Shown: positions 36,041-46,638, counted from the first letter of the stretch. The stretch is DNA of 64,000 bases from JABDMH01 sp965222645 (GCA_965222645.1 OZ244968.1:3038001-3102000); one strand, 5' to 3'. The notes: generated by a model not told the origin, from the letters alone. Made by a program: numbers and translations.

Positions 36041-36170
36041 TCGATACATTATTCCAAAGATTGCGATTGCATACTAAATTTGATTAAATCGGCATACCTG
36101 GATGCCTGAATTTGATGTAGAGCATGATCGACAGTACTTAATTAGGTATTCACTGTCATTTTAAATTAAA
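36041..36170 (+). pseudogene. Remnant of a second copy of the 6-bladed propeller lipoprotein gene
   Basis: Two pieces match the gene at 30383-31624 in the same order: 36041-36086 corresponds to 30971-31016 and 36096-36170 to about 31556-31631, including the stop codon and a few bases beyond. About 540 bp between them is deleted. The pieces keep the coding for IHYSKDC and WMPEFDVEHDRQYLI. Confidence 0.85.
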
Positions 36171-36271
36171 ATAAGGATACTGAGATAAATAATTTTATTG
36201 AAGCATGATCTGTTGTCCATTCGTCTGAGGAACCTCCACTGAAATTCGTTTTTAACACAATCCAATAGTCA

Positions 36272-37810
36272 TCATTCACTCCTCGGCACATAACGAGGAA
36301 TCGTAAACCGAGATTGTACCGACCCATCTTTGTCAAAGCGTACTACCGGTAATTCCTCGGGTGCAACGCTCTTTTCTACCCATTTTTCAATCGCGGTGAA
36401 AGGATCAACGCTTTCTCCCGTTATACCCAGATCGGACAAAGCCGTACAATGATCCATACCAGGAATCACAAATAACCTGAAGAAATCATTTATTTCATCA
36501 CCGAATTCTTTATGGGTATGACGGTAGTATTCAACTGAGAATCGATACGGAATAGCTGGATCGGCAGATCCGTGGTACAACAATATTTTCCCTCCTGTCT
36601 CATGATATGCTCTCAAGGACTTGTCATTGACGTTTAGCAAATTGGCCATATATGCCATGCGTTGAGGATCGGAATCGAAATCAAAATCGAAAACAGAAAA
36701 ACTTTCGCCGGGGTCGCTTTCAAATGCGGTATATCTCAGCATATTTTCTGAATTCAGTAATTCGTTAAACGGTTCATCGGTCGGCCCCAGGAGCCATAAT
36801 TTCCAAAATGGCTCTGATCCCAATGACAAGCCAGACGATAAGAGTTTTTTTCCATTGGAATTTACAGGGCCTCGGTACCATTTTTTTAGTACCTCTACTT
36901 TTTCTCGACTGAGACATTGTGTACTATCATCACACAGCAACACTTCAGGATTAAATGGACACCCAAGAGGATTATTGATCAATCCATCACTCTCACCATC
37001 CAGGCCATCGCAGGCAACCAAAACCGCTTTATTGATAAGTGGGACATCCTCCTTTTTTAAAATATCCTTGCCATTTTCACCAGTATTTGCTTGTCGGAGC
37101 CATGTGAGATAGATCAGTCCGTCCGTATAGTTGATAGCCGGTGCTTCTGCGATAATTCCATTGAAATCCTTTGGATACTTAACTGCCGCCATCAGTGCTT
37201 GTCTTCCACCTCCGGAACACCCCCAAAAGTAGGAGTGCTTGCTCTCCGTTCCGTAAAAAATCTTGATCACCGCTCGTAAGGTTCTTTGCGTTTCGTGCAC
37301 TGCTCTATAGGCATAGTCTATCTCTGCTTGCCTATTGTTGTGTGCCCAATCAAACTCAAATTTATTAGGCGACCAGTGACCTGTGTTCATTGTAGCAGTG
37401 GCGTACCTCCTATTTAAGGCCTTCCACATCTTACCGGTGACCTCAACGGGAAGTTCTCCACATCCCGCACCACAACCTCCTACGAAACTCTTCCCATTCC
37501 AATCATCTAGGGGTAGTCTTATGATAAAATGATTTGAAGGCATGGTGTATCCACGTACTAATATGTGTCTTGGAAGGTCATCATCTGCTTCAATCTCTGA
37601 CGTGGAAAATATTATCACGTCTCTGATAAACGACTCTTCTATTTTCAACCTTAAAAGGTCAATTTCTGGTTTACTTTGCTGAGCTTGAAGTAGTGAAGCT
37701 GATGTCATTAAGATTATCAGATACAGAATTCTCCGAGAAATAATTGAAAATGCGTGCTCTACCGATTCACTGTGATAAATGCGAATTAATTTCAATGTAT
37801 TTGTTTTCAT
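36272..37810 (-). CDS. Tannase/feruloyl-esterase-family secreted esterase
   Basis: 512 residues with a signal anchor at about 27-43 (RRILYLIILMTSASLLQAQ). The core alpha/beta-hydrolase has the nucleophile elbow YFWGCSGGGRQALMAA (Ser near 198), the acid region ILLYHGSADPAIPY (about 405) and the catalytic His in VIPGMDHC (about 440). The Cys pair flanking CDGLDGESDGLINNPLGC (about 268-285) is the calcium/lid region of the tannase family, and FVGGCGAGCGELPVEV also matches. It hydrolyses aromatic (gallate, ferulate) or other ester bonds, useful for plant or algal polymers; the precise ester is not readable. It stands alone and is followed leftward by the remnant region. Confidence 0.9.
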   Translation of the reverse strand: MKTNTLKLIRIYHSESVEHAFSIISRRILYLIILMTSASLLQAQQSKPEIDLLRLKIEESFIRDVIIFSTSEIEADDDLPRHILVRGYTMPSNHFIIRLPLDDWNGKSFVGGCGAGCGELPVEVTGKMWKALNRRYATATMNTGHWSPNKFEFDWAHNNRQAEIDYAYRAVHETQRTLRAVIKIFYGTESKHSYFWGCSGGGRQALMAAVKYPKDFNGIIAEAPAINYTDGLIYLTWLRQANTGENGKDILKKEDVPLINKAVLVACDGLDGESDGLINNPLGCPFNPEVLLCDDSTQCLSREKVEVLKKWYRGPVNSNGKKLLSSGLSLGSEPFWKLWLLGPTDEPFNELLNSENMLRYTAFESDPGESFSVFDFDFDSDPQRMAYMANLLNVNDKSLRAYHETGGKILLYHGSADPAIPYRFSVEYYRHTHKEFGDEINDFFRLFVIPGMDHCTALSDLGITGESVDPFTAIEKWVEKSVAPEELPVVRFDKDGSVQSRFTIPRYVPRSE

Positions 37811-37902
37811 ATTTCTAAAATGTAATGATTGCCACTGACCTGTGTTTCCAAGCTACATGCCAAACGGGAAGTTTGGCAACGGACACACGGTCGTAATTCT
37901 CT

Positions 37903-39762
37903 TTACCATCCTATTCCATAGTCCTCCCCGTGATTGCTGCTGCCGCCCCACATTGAACCATTATCCCAGTCAAAATAAATGGCATTAATCGGGCCTGACG
38001 TGCGATCATCTATGCGCAATTTGTAACCCATTTTGCGCAGTGCCTTTCTCGTCCAGGGGGGTGTCGCTTCGTGTATCAATAAAACACCGGGGCTGATTTC
38101 ATGCTGTCCAAAGGACCCGCGGAGTTGGAATGTGTTGACATTGGCGGCTTCGACAGCTTCCTGTACGTTCATATCAAATTCTACCATATTTAGAAAAAAC
38201 TGTAGTAGATTTTGGTCCTGACCATCTCCTCCCTGCACCGCAAAGGACAAATAGGGCTTCCCGTCTTTTATTGCCATTCCGGGTGTGAGGGTAGCCCTGG
38301 GTCTTTTTCCCGGTTCTACCACATTGTACGGATTCTCATTCTCTTTCAAGACAAAACTCTGCATACGCTGACTAAGACCAATGCCCGTCTCCCCGGCAAT
38401 TACGCCGGGTATCCAACCACCACTCGGTGTAATGGATACGATCCATCCCTCCTCGTCAGCGGTTTGAATGCTAGTAGTTCCCAAATAAAAATTCTCATCG
38501 ATAAATTCACTTTGTTTATTCATGGAATTAATTGATCCAATTGGAGCACTTCCCTGCCAATTATTTAATAAGTGTAAGTATGGATTTTCTTTCCCTTCAA
38601 ATGGATAGGGATCACCGGGATTTATTTCTTCCACATTTTTTTCCCAATCGATTTCTTCAAATCTTTTGCGTGCATATTCTTTCGATAAAAGTCCCTCGAC
38701 TGGTTCTGCCGGTTCGTAATATGGATCACCATAATAAAAATCACGATCCGCAAAACACATCTGCATGACCTGAGTTAACCCGTGTAAATACTTTGCAGTA
38801 TTATAGCTAAAACAGTCTATGTCAAAATTTTCAACCATATTGAGCGCCTGCAACATAACCGGACCTTGCACCCAGGTGTTTAACTTATACACTTCGATGT
38901 CTTTATAAGTAGTTGTCACGGGCTCCTCTATATATACTTGCCATTTATTGAGATCTTCCATAGTAATAAGTCCACCCTGCTCCTGTACCCCTCGCACAAA
39001 TTCTTCCGCAATGTCCCCCCGGTAAAAACGGTCATATGCTGCATAAATAGCTTCTTTCCGGGATTTCCCATCTGCAAGTGCTCTTGACTCAGCTGCAACC
39101 ATTTTTTCAAGTGTGTTTTTCAGATCCAATTGCCTAAAAATTTCTCCGGCCCGGGGTGTCTCTCCATCTTCATCTCCCGGATGAGTAAAAAATACTTTTT
39201 TAGAGTATGGCCATTGAGCTATGGTATCTTTGAAAGCAGCAATACTGCGGCATAGCTGAGCCTCAATGGGATACCCGTCAGCCATCTCAATTGCGGGCTG
39301 CAGAACCTGAGCTAAACTCATGGTACCATATTCGGCAAGCATGGTAAGCAATCCTCCCGGAGTACCGGGGGTCACGGCAGCCAGAGGACCGAATTGGGGT
39401 GGAAACTTATATCCCTTCTCAAGAAAAAATTCGGCGGTAGCTCCTGAAGGTGCGACACCAAGGGCATTGATCGCGATGACTTTTTTCGATTTTGGATTGT
39501 AAATCAACGCCTGGGTTTCACCACCCCACGACAGTACATCCCACATGGTGCTAGTAGTGGCGAGCATGGCACATGCAGCATCAACTGCATTGCCGCCCTG
39601 ATTAAAAATTGTGGCGCCAGAGGTAGCTCCAAGTGGTTTTCCCGTTATGGCCATCCAATGTTTGGCATGGAGAACAGGTTTTTGTGTGCCCTGAGCGATT
39701 GCATTTTTGTCATTAGCAAAACACAAGATTGTGAGTATAAAAGGGATCGATTTTTTTAACAT
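37903..39762 (-). CDS. Gamma-glutamyltransferase
   Basis: 619 residues from the ATG at 39762, which starts a signal peptide MLKKSIPFILTILCFANDKNAIAQ; a longer reading from 39951 has 63 extra residues without support. The Ntn-hydrolase fold is clear: ATSGATIFNQGGNAVDAACAMLAT (about 45), AALGVAPS-type INALGVAPSGATAEFF, TPGTPGGLLTMLAEYGTMSLAQVLQPAIEMADGYP (about 130-165), and the self-cleavage/nucleophile Thr in FYLGTTSIQTADEEG (about 427). It removes gamma-glutamyl groups from glutathione or similar peptides, exported to the periplasm. No overlapping neighbours; the hybrid regulator starts divergently 226 bp away. Confidence 0.92.
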   Translation of the reverse strand: MLKKSIPFILTILCFANDKNAIAQGTQKPVLHAKHWMAITGKPLGATSGATIFNQGGNAVDAACAMLATTSTMWDVLSWGGETQALIYNPKSKKVIAINALGVAPSGATAEFFLEKGYKFPPQFGPLAAVTPGTPGGLLTMLAEYGTMSLAQVLQPAIEMADGYPIEAQLCRSIAAFKDTIAQWPYSKKVFFTHPGDEDGETPRAGEIFRQLDLKNTLEKMVAAESRALADGKSRKEAIYAAYDRFYRGDIAEEFVRGVQEQGGLITMEDLNKWQVYIEEPVTTTYKDIEVYKLNTWVQGPVMLQALNMVENFDIDCFSYNTAKYLHGLTQVMQMCFADRDFYYGDPYYEPAEPVEGLLSKEYARKRFEEIDWEKNVEEINPGDPYPFEGKENPYLHLLNNWQGSAPIGSINSMNKQSEFIDENFYLGTTSIQTADEEGWIVSITPSGGWIPGVIAGETGIGLSQRMQSFVLKENENPYNVVEPGKRPRATLTPGMAIKDGKPYLSFAVQGGDGQDQNLLQFFLNMVEFDMNVQEAVEAANVNTFQLRGSFGQHEISPGVLLIHEATPPWTRKALRKMGYKLRIDDRTSGPINAIYFDWDNGSMWGGSSNHGEDYGIGW

Positions 39763-39988
39763 GAGTAATGATTTAGCGCCTATATCGATTAAAAATACAA
39801 AATCAAAAATGACTATATTTAGTGCAATCCTTGCGATAGAATATCGACTTTGAGCAATCCTGAAACCAGATTTAGGCTTTGCTTGCAAGATTCTGGTGTC
39901 TTGAGTGCTTTCAGTCATATCGGTATCGAGGACCATTACCTTCCATCCCATCCCTCAATACTTATCTCCCCATTCCGATTGATAGCTG

Positions 39989-42900
39989 ATGGAAAGATCC
40001 TGTAATTCACATATTGTTTTTTTCACAATCCTTTCCCTCAGTGCTTTATCCTACATGCAGTCCTACGGTCAGCGCACGATTAATTCAAATGGACAGAGAT
40101 GGAAGTGGTACCAACTTGAAGATGGTCTTCCTTCATTGATGGTTGAGCGGATCATCGAAGACCAGAGAGGGCAACTATGGATCGGTTCATATGCAGGCCT
40201 GGTAAAATATGATGGTAAGACTTTTGAGAAAGTCCTTGATGGAAAAGTTGGAGCCATCCTCGAAGATAATAAGGGATATATCTGGGTCGGTACCGAGCGA
40301 GACCTGATCCGGTATGACCCAAAGACAAAAAAGACAAAATCCTTTTATTACAAAACCGACCGGACACCTCAATATCGCTATGACATCATTTCCCTGGAAC
40401 AAGATTTCACTGGATCGCTTTGCGCCGGAACAGGATATGGCCCATTGGTACGACTGGTCCCAATGACACAAGATAGTTTCTCCATCACACTTTATCCCAC
40501 CAGGTCACATACCGATGTTGTTCCGGGAATCCTCTATGACTCGATACCTGGTACATGGCACTGGAGTTCCATTACGGATCACCGCGGTGTTGTGTGGATC
40601 GGTAATGGTGCCGGACTTGTCGAAATCGTCGTCCCTGATCCTCAGCGACCAGGTGAGATAAGGTTTAGACAAGTAGTCCCTCAATTTGAGCCCTACAGTT
40701 CTGGTGAAAAATCGATCGGTATTTCCGCCTTAAATCATTCTAATCGAGAAACGATTTGGATGGCTGGATATTGGAGTGATGGTCCGGATTTAAATGACCA
40801 TTTAATCTTTGAATTTAATCCAAAAACCAACAAATTTATCGAATATCAGACCTCACAACCTCCTGATGTATATTACCGGTGCATTCTTGAAGACGACATG
40901 GGAAATTTATGGGCCGGGCCTCATGCACACGCGCTTCAGTTTATCGATAAAAAAGATATCACTCCGGTTGATGGTCAGACTAAAAAAATCGAAGTAATAA
41001 AAAATGTTCCCTTTAGTGATAAAAACATTAGCGTAAATAATACCCAAAGAATGCTTCAGGATCAGAGTGGTTCTATTTGGGCATTGCATAATTTTGCCGG
41101 TGTATTTCAGATGTCTCCCCATTTCAATCGTTTTAATCATTTTCCCCTGGATGTACCAGAAATAAAGGATGCCACCATTTCGGCATTTCTTGAGCTAAGC
41201 CCGTATGAAATCCTTATTTCTACTTGGGGTGGGCAACTCATTTCTATCGACCCCTCTTCAGGACAGGCAGGACGGATTACATCTCTTTTTCCAGACGGAA
41301 AACTGACTGGAATATATAGGGACTCAAAGGAAAGAATTTGGATCAGTGCATCGAGTGCAAAATTATTCTCCTTTGATCATCAAACAGGATCTTTTGTGGA
41401 AAACCAATTAATACATCCAGGTGATTTTGGCTTTTTTGATCGAGCCTTTCTCTCACCACCTGTCGAAGATAAGACGGGAAAATTCTGGATGGGTTCCAGT
41501 ACGATGGGATTGATCTACTTTGATCCTGATAGAAAAAAATTGATTTATCAATTCACTCCCACGGCAAAAAGAAAAGCCTGGCTCAAGGGTCCCAATGTGA
41601 CAACTCCATATGTAGATGGCAGCGGTACACTGTGGTTTGGCACGCTTTATTCGGGATTATATCGGACTAAACCTCAAGAGGAAATCGACTCCTTTCGATT
41701 TGGAAGATACCTCACCGATATTCCTCTAATATTCAAAGTCATGGCAGATGACAATGGGCTCCTCTGGATTGCTACTCAAGCACATGGTTTGATCCTCTTC
41801 GATCCGGAGAAGGAGCAAATAATCAAACGATTCACAATCGATCAAGGATTACCCTCCAATAATATTGGCGATTTCGTTTTCGACTCACTTGGAAATATCT
41901 GGACAATCACGGCATCCGGAGTCTGCTACCTGGACAAAGAGACCGATCAGATCACAGTCTACAACGACCAATATGGCCTTGCAATGGAGCAACTTCAATT
42001 GGGGCGTGGGATCTTGACGTCCGATGGCCAACTTTATTTTAACGGTGCCAAAGGGTACTATAAATTTGATCCCTCCGGGAAACTATCGGATGCACACCAT
42101 CCGGGATTAATATTTAAAGATCTCCTTATCAACAACAGAAAGATCGAGGCCGGGAATAATCAAATATCGGACCTTGACTTTCAAAAATCCCTAATATTGG
42201 ATCATGACGAAAATAACTTCTCGATTGATTACATCGGACTTAACTTCAGCAATCCGGAAGACCTGACATATTCCTATTGCCTGGAAAATTACCACGATCA
42301 GTGGCAAGAGGTGGGAAAAGAAACAACCGCAAGATTTGCAAACATACGGCCAGGAAATTATCGCTTCCATGCTATTGTTATGTCGGGAAATCTACAGACT
42401 GAAAAATCATTCGCTATCAAGATCAGGTCTCCCTGGTGGTTCTCCTGGTGGGCTAAATCTGCTTATGTACTGGCAGCTTCGGCTCTTCTCTTTGCTCTAC
42501 TGTCACTGAGAAAGAGGGCCGAAGTGGAAAAAATGGAAAAATTGAAATTAATACAGCAAAATGATTTGAGGTCAAAATTCTTTGCCAATATATCTCACGA
42601 ATTCAGAACCCCTCTCACATTGATAAAGAGCCCTGTTGATGATAAAATTATGCTGTCTGAGAATACAAAAGAAATTTCATGGTTGAAAGCAATAAGCCAA
42701 CAGACCGACAGAATGATAAAGCTCGTAAACGAACTTCTGGATCTCTCCAAAATAGATGCCGGGAAATACAAATTGAGAAAAGAACAAGGGGAAATATTTC
42801 ATTTTTTGAAGGTGTGCGTTGAGGCCTTCGATTCCCTGGCCAAACAAAGATCTATTCGCTATAATATCGATATACCTGGTGATAAATTCCAATTACACTT

Positions 42901-44110
42901 TGATCCAAACAATCTGGAAAAGGTAATTACAAATTTATTATCAAATGCATTTAGATATGCAGGCCAGCAAGGAAAAGTTGATTTTATCTCGCGGTATGAT
43001 ACCGCACTTGAAATTTTAGAAATTACTGTGAATAATGATGGCACAATTATTCCGGAAGATGAGTTGGAAACTGTTTTTCACCAGTTTTATCAGGCGAGCA
43101 ATGCAACTCGGCAAGGCAGTGGTGTAGGACTGGCCCTGGTGAAAGAAATAGTAGATCTTATGGAGGGGGACATTAGCGTACAAAGCTCTGAAATAAATGG
43201 GACCACCTTTACAGTCAAACTCAATATCCCTTGTGCAAAGGGAATTAAATCTAATGGTTCCGATCTATTGCCTAAAGAGATCGTTCAATCACCAGAACGA
43301 GATGCATCTGCTTCGTTCAAAGCCTCTCCTCAAGTAGACCCTGAAGAGGAGCTTGTGCTTATTGTAGAGGATAACGAAGATGTGCAAAAGTATTTGGGGA
43401 ATATTCTATCGCAAAGATATCGTATCATTTTTGGTAAAAACGGATTGGAAGGATTTGAAAAAGCAAAAAACCATGTCCCCGACATAATAATTTCTGACCT
43501 TATGATGCCTGTCATGAATGGTGTCGATCTTGCCCGGGAGCTAAAAGGCAACTTAATCACTGATCACATCCCGGTCATATTATTGACAGCCAAGGTGGAC
43601 CTGGACAGCCGCATTGAAGGCATTAATGCCGGAGCAGAAGTTTATCTCCAAAAACCATTTAATGCGGAAGAGCTCCGGGTCGTGGTAGCTAGATTAATAA
43701 GTGAACGACAACGATTTAAGCGTAAAATTCTCGCCGATTTAGAATCAAATGATTTTTCATACAATGATGGTGATTCGGCTGAAACCAGATTTCTTCATGA
43801 AGTATCTGAAGCGATCAAAGTCAATCTGGACAATCCCGAGTACACAGTAGTAGCGCTAGCAAGCCAAATGCACCTTAGCAGAACTCATTTTCACAAAAAA
43901 ATGAAATCGATCTGTGGCCAGTCTCCAAGTGAATTTATGCGCAATCTAAGGTTGCGAGAAGCTGCCAAAATGATTAGAATGAGGCGTGATAACATAAATC
44001 AGATCGCCTATGCTACAGGTTTTGACAGCCCATCCTATTTCTCCAGAGCATTTAAGAAAAAATATGGCGTCACACCTTCCGAGTACGGTAATACTCAAAA
44101 TATACAGTAG
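39989..44110 (+). CDS. Hybrid two-component regulator: Reg_prop sensor, histidine kinase, receiver, AraC-type HTH
   Basis: 1373 residues. Signal peptide to about 27, then a two-bladed series of Reg_prop repeats (ENGNLWIGT-like motifs: DQRGQLWIGSYAGLVKYD about 53, GYIWVGTERDLIRYD about 93, GTLWFGTLYSGLYR about 545, GNIWTITASGVCYLD) to about 735, and a Y_Y_Y domain at 744-812. A membrane helix lies at about 818-838. HisKA follows with the phospho-accepting His near 870 in FANISHEFRTPLTLI, then HATPase_c with NLLSNAFRYA (about 982) and GSGVGLALVKEIVDL. The receiver (about 1120-1240) has its Asp near 1169 in DIIISDLMMPVMNG. HTH_18 (about 1284-1370) is MHLSRTHFHKKMK and YATGFDSPSYFSRAFKKKYG. It senses a periplasmic sugar and activates PUL genes; the target operon is not evident here. 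Confidence 0.96.
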   Translation: MERSCNSHIVFFTILSLSALSYMQSYGQRTINSNGQRWKWYQLEDGLPSLMVERIIEDQRGQLWIGSYAGLVKYDGKTFEKVLDGKVGAILEDNKGYIWVGTERDLIRYDPKTKKTKSFYYKTDRTPQYRYDIISLEQDFTGSLCAGTGYGPLVRLVPMTQDSFSITLYPTRSHTDVVPGILYDSIPGTWHWSSITDHRGVVWIGNGAGLVEIVVPDPQRPGEIRFRQVVPQFEPYSSGEKSIGISALNHSNRETIWMAGYWSDGPDLNDHLIFEFNPKTNKFIEYQTSQPPDVYYRCILEDDMGNLWAGPHAHALQFIDKKDITPVDGQTKKIEVIKNVPFSDKNISVNNTQRMLQDQSGSIWALHNFAGVFQMSPHFNRFNHFPLDVPEIKDATISAFLELSPYEILISTWGGQLISIDPSSGQAGRITSLFPDGKLTGIYRDSKERIWISASSAKLFSFDHQTGSFVENQLIHPGDFGFFDRAFLSPPVEDKTGKFWMGSSTMGLIYFDPDRKKLIYQFTPTAKRKAWLKGPNVTTPYVDGSGTLWFGTLYSGLYRTKPQEEIDSFRFGRYLTDIPLIFKVMADDNGLLWIATQAHGLILFDPEKEQIIKRFTIDQGLPSNNIGDFVFDSLGNIWTITASGVCYLDKETDQITVYNDQYGLAMEQLQLGRGILTSDGQLYFNGAKGYYKFDPSGKLSDAHHPGLIFKDLLINNRKIEAGNNQISDLDFQKSLILDHDENNFSIDYIGLNFSNPEDLTYSYCLENYHDQWQEVGKETTARFANIRPGNYRFHAIVMSGNLQTEKSFAIKIRSPWWFSWWAKSAYVLAASALLFALLSLRKRAEVEKMEKLKLIQQNDLRSKFFANISHEFRTPLTLIKSPVDDKIMLSENTKEISWLKAISQQTDRMIKLVNELLDLSKIDAGKYKLRKEQGEIFHFLKVCVEAFDSLAKQRSIRYNIDIPGDKFQLHFDPNNLEKVITNLLSNAFRYAGQQGKVDFISRYDTALEILEITVNNDGTIIPEDELETVFHQFYQASNATRQGSGVGLALVKEIVDLMEGDISVQSSEINGTTFTVKLNIPCAKGIKSNGSDLLPKEIVQSPERDASASFKASPQVDPEEELVLIVEDNEDVQKYLGNILSQRYRIIFGKNGLEGFEKAKNHVPDIIISDLMMPVMNGVDLARELKGNLITDHIPVILLTAKVDLDSRIEGINAGAEVYLQKPFNAEELRVVVARLISERQRFKRKILADLESNDFSYNDGDSAETRFLHEVSEAIKVNLDNPEYTVVALASQMHLSRTHFHKKMKSICGQSPSEFMRNLRLREAAKMIRMRRDNINQIAYATGFDSPSYFSRAFKKKYGVTPSEYGNTQNIQ

Positions 44111-44309
44111 GAGAATGGCATACAAATGTTTTTTTGGTAGAGGTGCCACGAAACAAGTCTAATAATTTATTTTTATACGATTGCGGTCAGAACCCGAGAT
44201 TATATCTCTCCTGCCATAACACGTAAATTTATATCTAAAGACGAGTCCAGTTTTATTACGGGCATAAAATTTCCATCGAAAATCTGATCTAAAGTCGACT
44301 TACATTATA

Positions 44310-45539
44310 TTATTTAAATGGATCAGACCATCTCTCATCCACATACACATTCTTTCCCGTAAGAGTTCTCAAAAATGCAATGAGATCATCTCCTTCCTGC
44401 CTTGATATGTTTGCAACGACAGAGCCTGACCCAAAAAGAGGATCGCGCTTAGTATTTACTTCAGAAAAGTTGTTGCGTTGCTGAAAATTGATGAGCTCCC
44501 TAAACGAGTTTAAAGAGCCATCGTGCATCATAGGACCGTTCAACTGGCCATCCGGATTCTCCAGATCTCTCAGTGTGGGTGATTTTGTATTGTCCAAATC
44601 TATCCCGGCAGGATCATTGGCAACCCGTATGTTTCCATTATTTCCGCCATTTGGATTTATATCAAAGGCTGGAGGCCGGTGACACTCAAAACAATTAAGT
44701 CCCCCTCCCGTCCTGCTACCGGCAATCCCTCTCACACTGGTGGTAAAAAGCTCATGTCCCCTTTTTTCAGATTCTGTGAAATTTCTAAAATCATTGAGAT
44801 AACCCTCATCGTACTTTGAATCAAAAGACTGAATTGAGCGGACAAAATGAGCAAGAGCTGTTTGTAAACGAGCTTCAGTGATAGTTTCATCACCATAGGT
44901 CATTGTAAATAACTCTTGGTAGTAGTCAATGCTCTGCAATTTGTCCAACAGATCATCAAAGTTGGGTCTACCATTTTCTCCACTCCACCCCAATTCAGCA
45001 TGGTCCTTCATTGGCATCGTAGTCTGATCCTCAAGTGTTTCAGCCCTTTCGTCCCAAAAGAACTTCTTCTCTGCGCTAAACCTAGCATTGACCAATCTCA
45101 TAGAGTGACGACCGGTCAATCCCCCTTCTACACCGCGACTCACAACGGCAGTATCTCCAAAAGCAAAAGCCTGATGGTGACAACTGGCACAAGAGATGCT
45201 ATTGTCAATCGAGAGATTAAGATCGTAAAACAATACTCTTCCCAATGTCGCACTCTCGTCGTATATGGGATTCTCTTTGCCATTATCCCATCTTATGTAT
45301 TCTGGTACCGGCTGATTAGCGTAATTATGTAAATTATTTGGATCAATCTTTCCACCAAAAGCTGATATAATTGCTCTACCTTCTACAGGTGTCGGCTGTA
45401 CTTCTGCAGTGATTCTTACATTGCAATCATCACATGGCTTGCTACAGGAGAAAAATAAAATTAGCGCTGTAGTAAATGGTAAGACAGATTTAAAATTTGT
45501 TTTCTTTAACTGAGAAATGTTTTGCATAGTCTTATTCAA
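44310..45539 (-). CDS. Di-haem cytochrome c peroxidase/MauG-family lipoprotein
   Basis: 409 residues; lipoprotein signal with Cys in ALILFFSC near residue 32. Two c-type haem sites: CASCHH near 116 and CFECH near 280. The family signature LGRVLFYDLNLSIDNSISCASCHHQAFAFGD is complete, followed by TGRHSMRLVNARF, FFWDERAETLEDQ (about 157) and SPTLRDLENPDGQLNGPMMHDGSLNSF (about 318-344), typical of the CCP/MauG superfamily. It reduces peroxide or oxidises a protein partner in the periplasm. The neighbouring propeller gene ends 31 bp upstream of its start, so the two are probably cotranscribed. Confidence 0.93.
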   Translation of the reverse strand: MNKTMQNISQLKKTNFKSVLPFTTALILFFSCSKPCDDCNVRITAEVQPTPVEGRAIISAFGGKIDPNNLHNYANQPVPEYIRWDNGKENPIYDESATLGRVLFYDLNLSIDNSISCASCHHQAFAFGDTAVVSRGVEGGLTGRHSMRLVNARFSAEKKFFWDERAETLEDQTTMPMKDHAELGWSGENGRPNFDDLLDKLQSIDYYQELFTMTYGDETITEARLQTALAHFVRSIQSFDSKYDEGYLNDFRNFTESEKRGHELFTTSVRGIAGSRTGGGLNCFECHRPPAFDINPNGGNNGNIRVANDPAGIDLDNTKSPTLRDLENPDGQLNGPMMHDGSLNSFRELINFQQRNNFSEVNTKRDPLFGSGSVVANISRQEGDDLIAFLRTLTGKNVYVDERWSDPFK

Positions 45540-45570
45540 ATATTTGTTTTGTCAAAAGGCCGAAATAACT

Positions 45571-46638
45571 TTATTCCAAATCCCTGTACGTTACACCCAT
45601 GGTTACGGCTGAGGTACCACCCGTATATGCGCTGTATACGAGGTATAATTTATCCCGATAGATCGTAGCACTACTGGCGTGCAAATCATCGCTTGTCCAA
45701 GAAACAGAGGATAAAACGGGATTTAGTGGATATTTTTCCCAATTTGTTCCGTCAGGTGATTTGGCATACATAATAAATGAATCTCCGGGAGAAGTTCCCT
45801 TATTTTGATCTCCGCGATAAAACATGTGATAAGTCCTATCGTATTTTACAACTGTTGGCCAATCTGCTATCGAATAATCATGCGATCCTAATGGTCCATT
45901 TTCAAGGACGGGGGCATCGAGCAATTCCCACGTCAATCCATCAAGGGAAGTTGCATAGCCGATTTTTGGGAAATTAAAATCTTGGTTGGGGGGATTTTCA
46001 TTACCAGTCAACCACATTTTGTATATCCCGTTTTCTTTAATCACACTATGAGGAACAGCCATTGGAGATGCCCAGGGTTTCAAGGGGAGAATGACATGAG
46101 CAGGATCTTCCCAGTTGATTCCATCTTGGGATACCCGGAGTGAATATCTGCATCCCCCAATACAGGGGAAATTGTTGACGTACCACATCATATAAAGATC
46201 TCCATCCCGGATTACTACCGGGCCTCCAATTTGCACATCTTCGTCAACAACGGGATCTGACAAAACTTTCCAGGACTGTCCATCATCCGACCAGGAATAC
46301 CCAATATTTGCATCACCAGTGGGATAAATATCGAATCCGGTATACCATAATCTGAACGTATCGGCATGCACCAGCAAACTTGGAGTCATCTTGGCACCCC
46401 GATCCCATCCCCCTGACTGGGTCAGGATCTTTTGGGAAACGCTTATAGCCTCGAAAGGGGGCACCTTTTTGATCGCCGGGTCATCAACACAGGCTCCTTC
46501 AACACATATCATTCCCTTTGGACAACCGAGATCCATGCAATCCTCTACAGTCGTGGGTTGGCATCCCGAATAGATGTAAAGGCACAACATGATGATACAA
46601 TTACAATATCTTCTCGCTTTATTCCTCATAGATTTCAT
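45571..46638 (-). CDS. GH43-like five-bladed propeller lipoprotein
   Basis: 355 residues from the ATG at 46638 (46671 and 46629 also possible), giving a lipoprotein signal ending IYSGC. A short Cys module, CMDLGCPKGMICVEGACV (about 33-50), is an EGF-like insertion common in exported proteins. The rest is a GH43/GH32-like five-bladed propeller: SLLVHADTFRLWYTGFD, IGYSWSDDGQSWKVL (about 115), GGPVVIRDGDLYMMWYV, LRVSQDGINWED, IGYATSLDGLTWELLDAP, MYAKSPDGTNWEKYPLNPVL and YRDKLYLVYSAYTGG. Whether it is catalytic or a binding protein is unclear; I do not see the three acid residues of GH43 aligned with confidence. Confidence 0.78.
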   Translation of the reverse strand: MKSMRNKARRYCNCIIMLCLYIYSGCQPTTVEDCMDLGCPKGMICVEGACVDDPAIKKVPPFEAISVSQKILTQSGGWDRGAKMTPSLLVHADTFRLWYTGFDIYPTGDANIGYSWSDDGQSWKVLSDPVVDEDVQIGGPVVIRDGDLYMMWYVNNFPCIGGCRYSLRVSQDGINWEDPAHVILPLKPWASPMAVPHSVIKENGIYKMWLTGNENPPNQDFNFPKIGYATSLDGLTWELLDAPVLENGPLGSHDYSIADWPTVVKYDRTYHMFYRGDQNKGTSPGDSFIMYAKSPDGTNWEKYPLNPVLSSVSWTSDDLHASSATIYRDKLYLVYSAYTGGTSAVTMGVTYRDLE

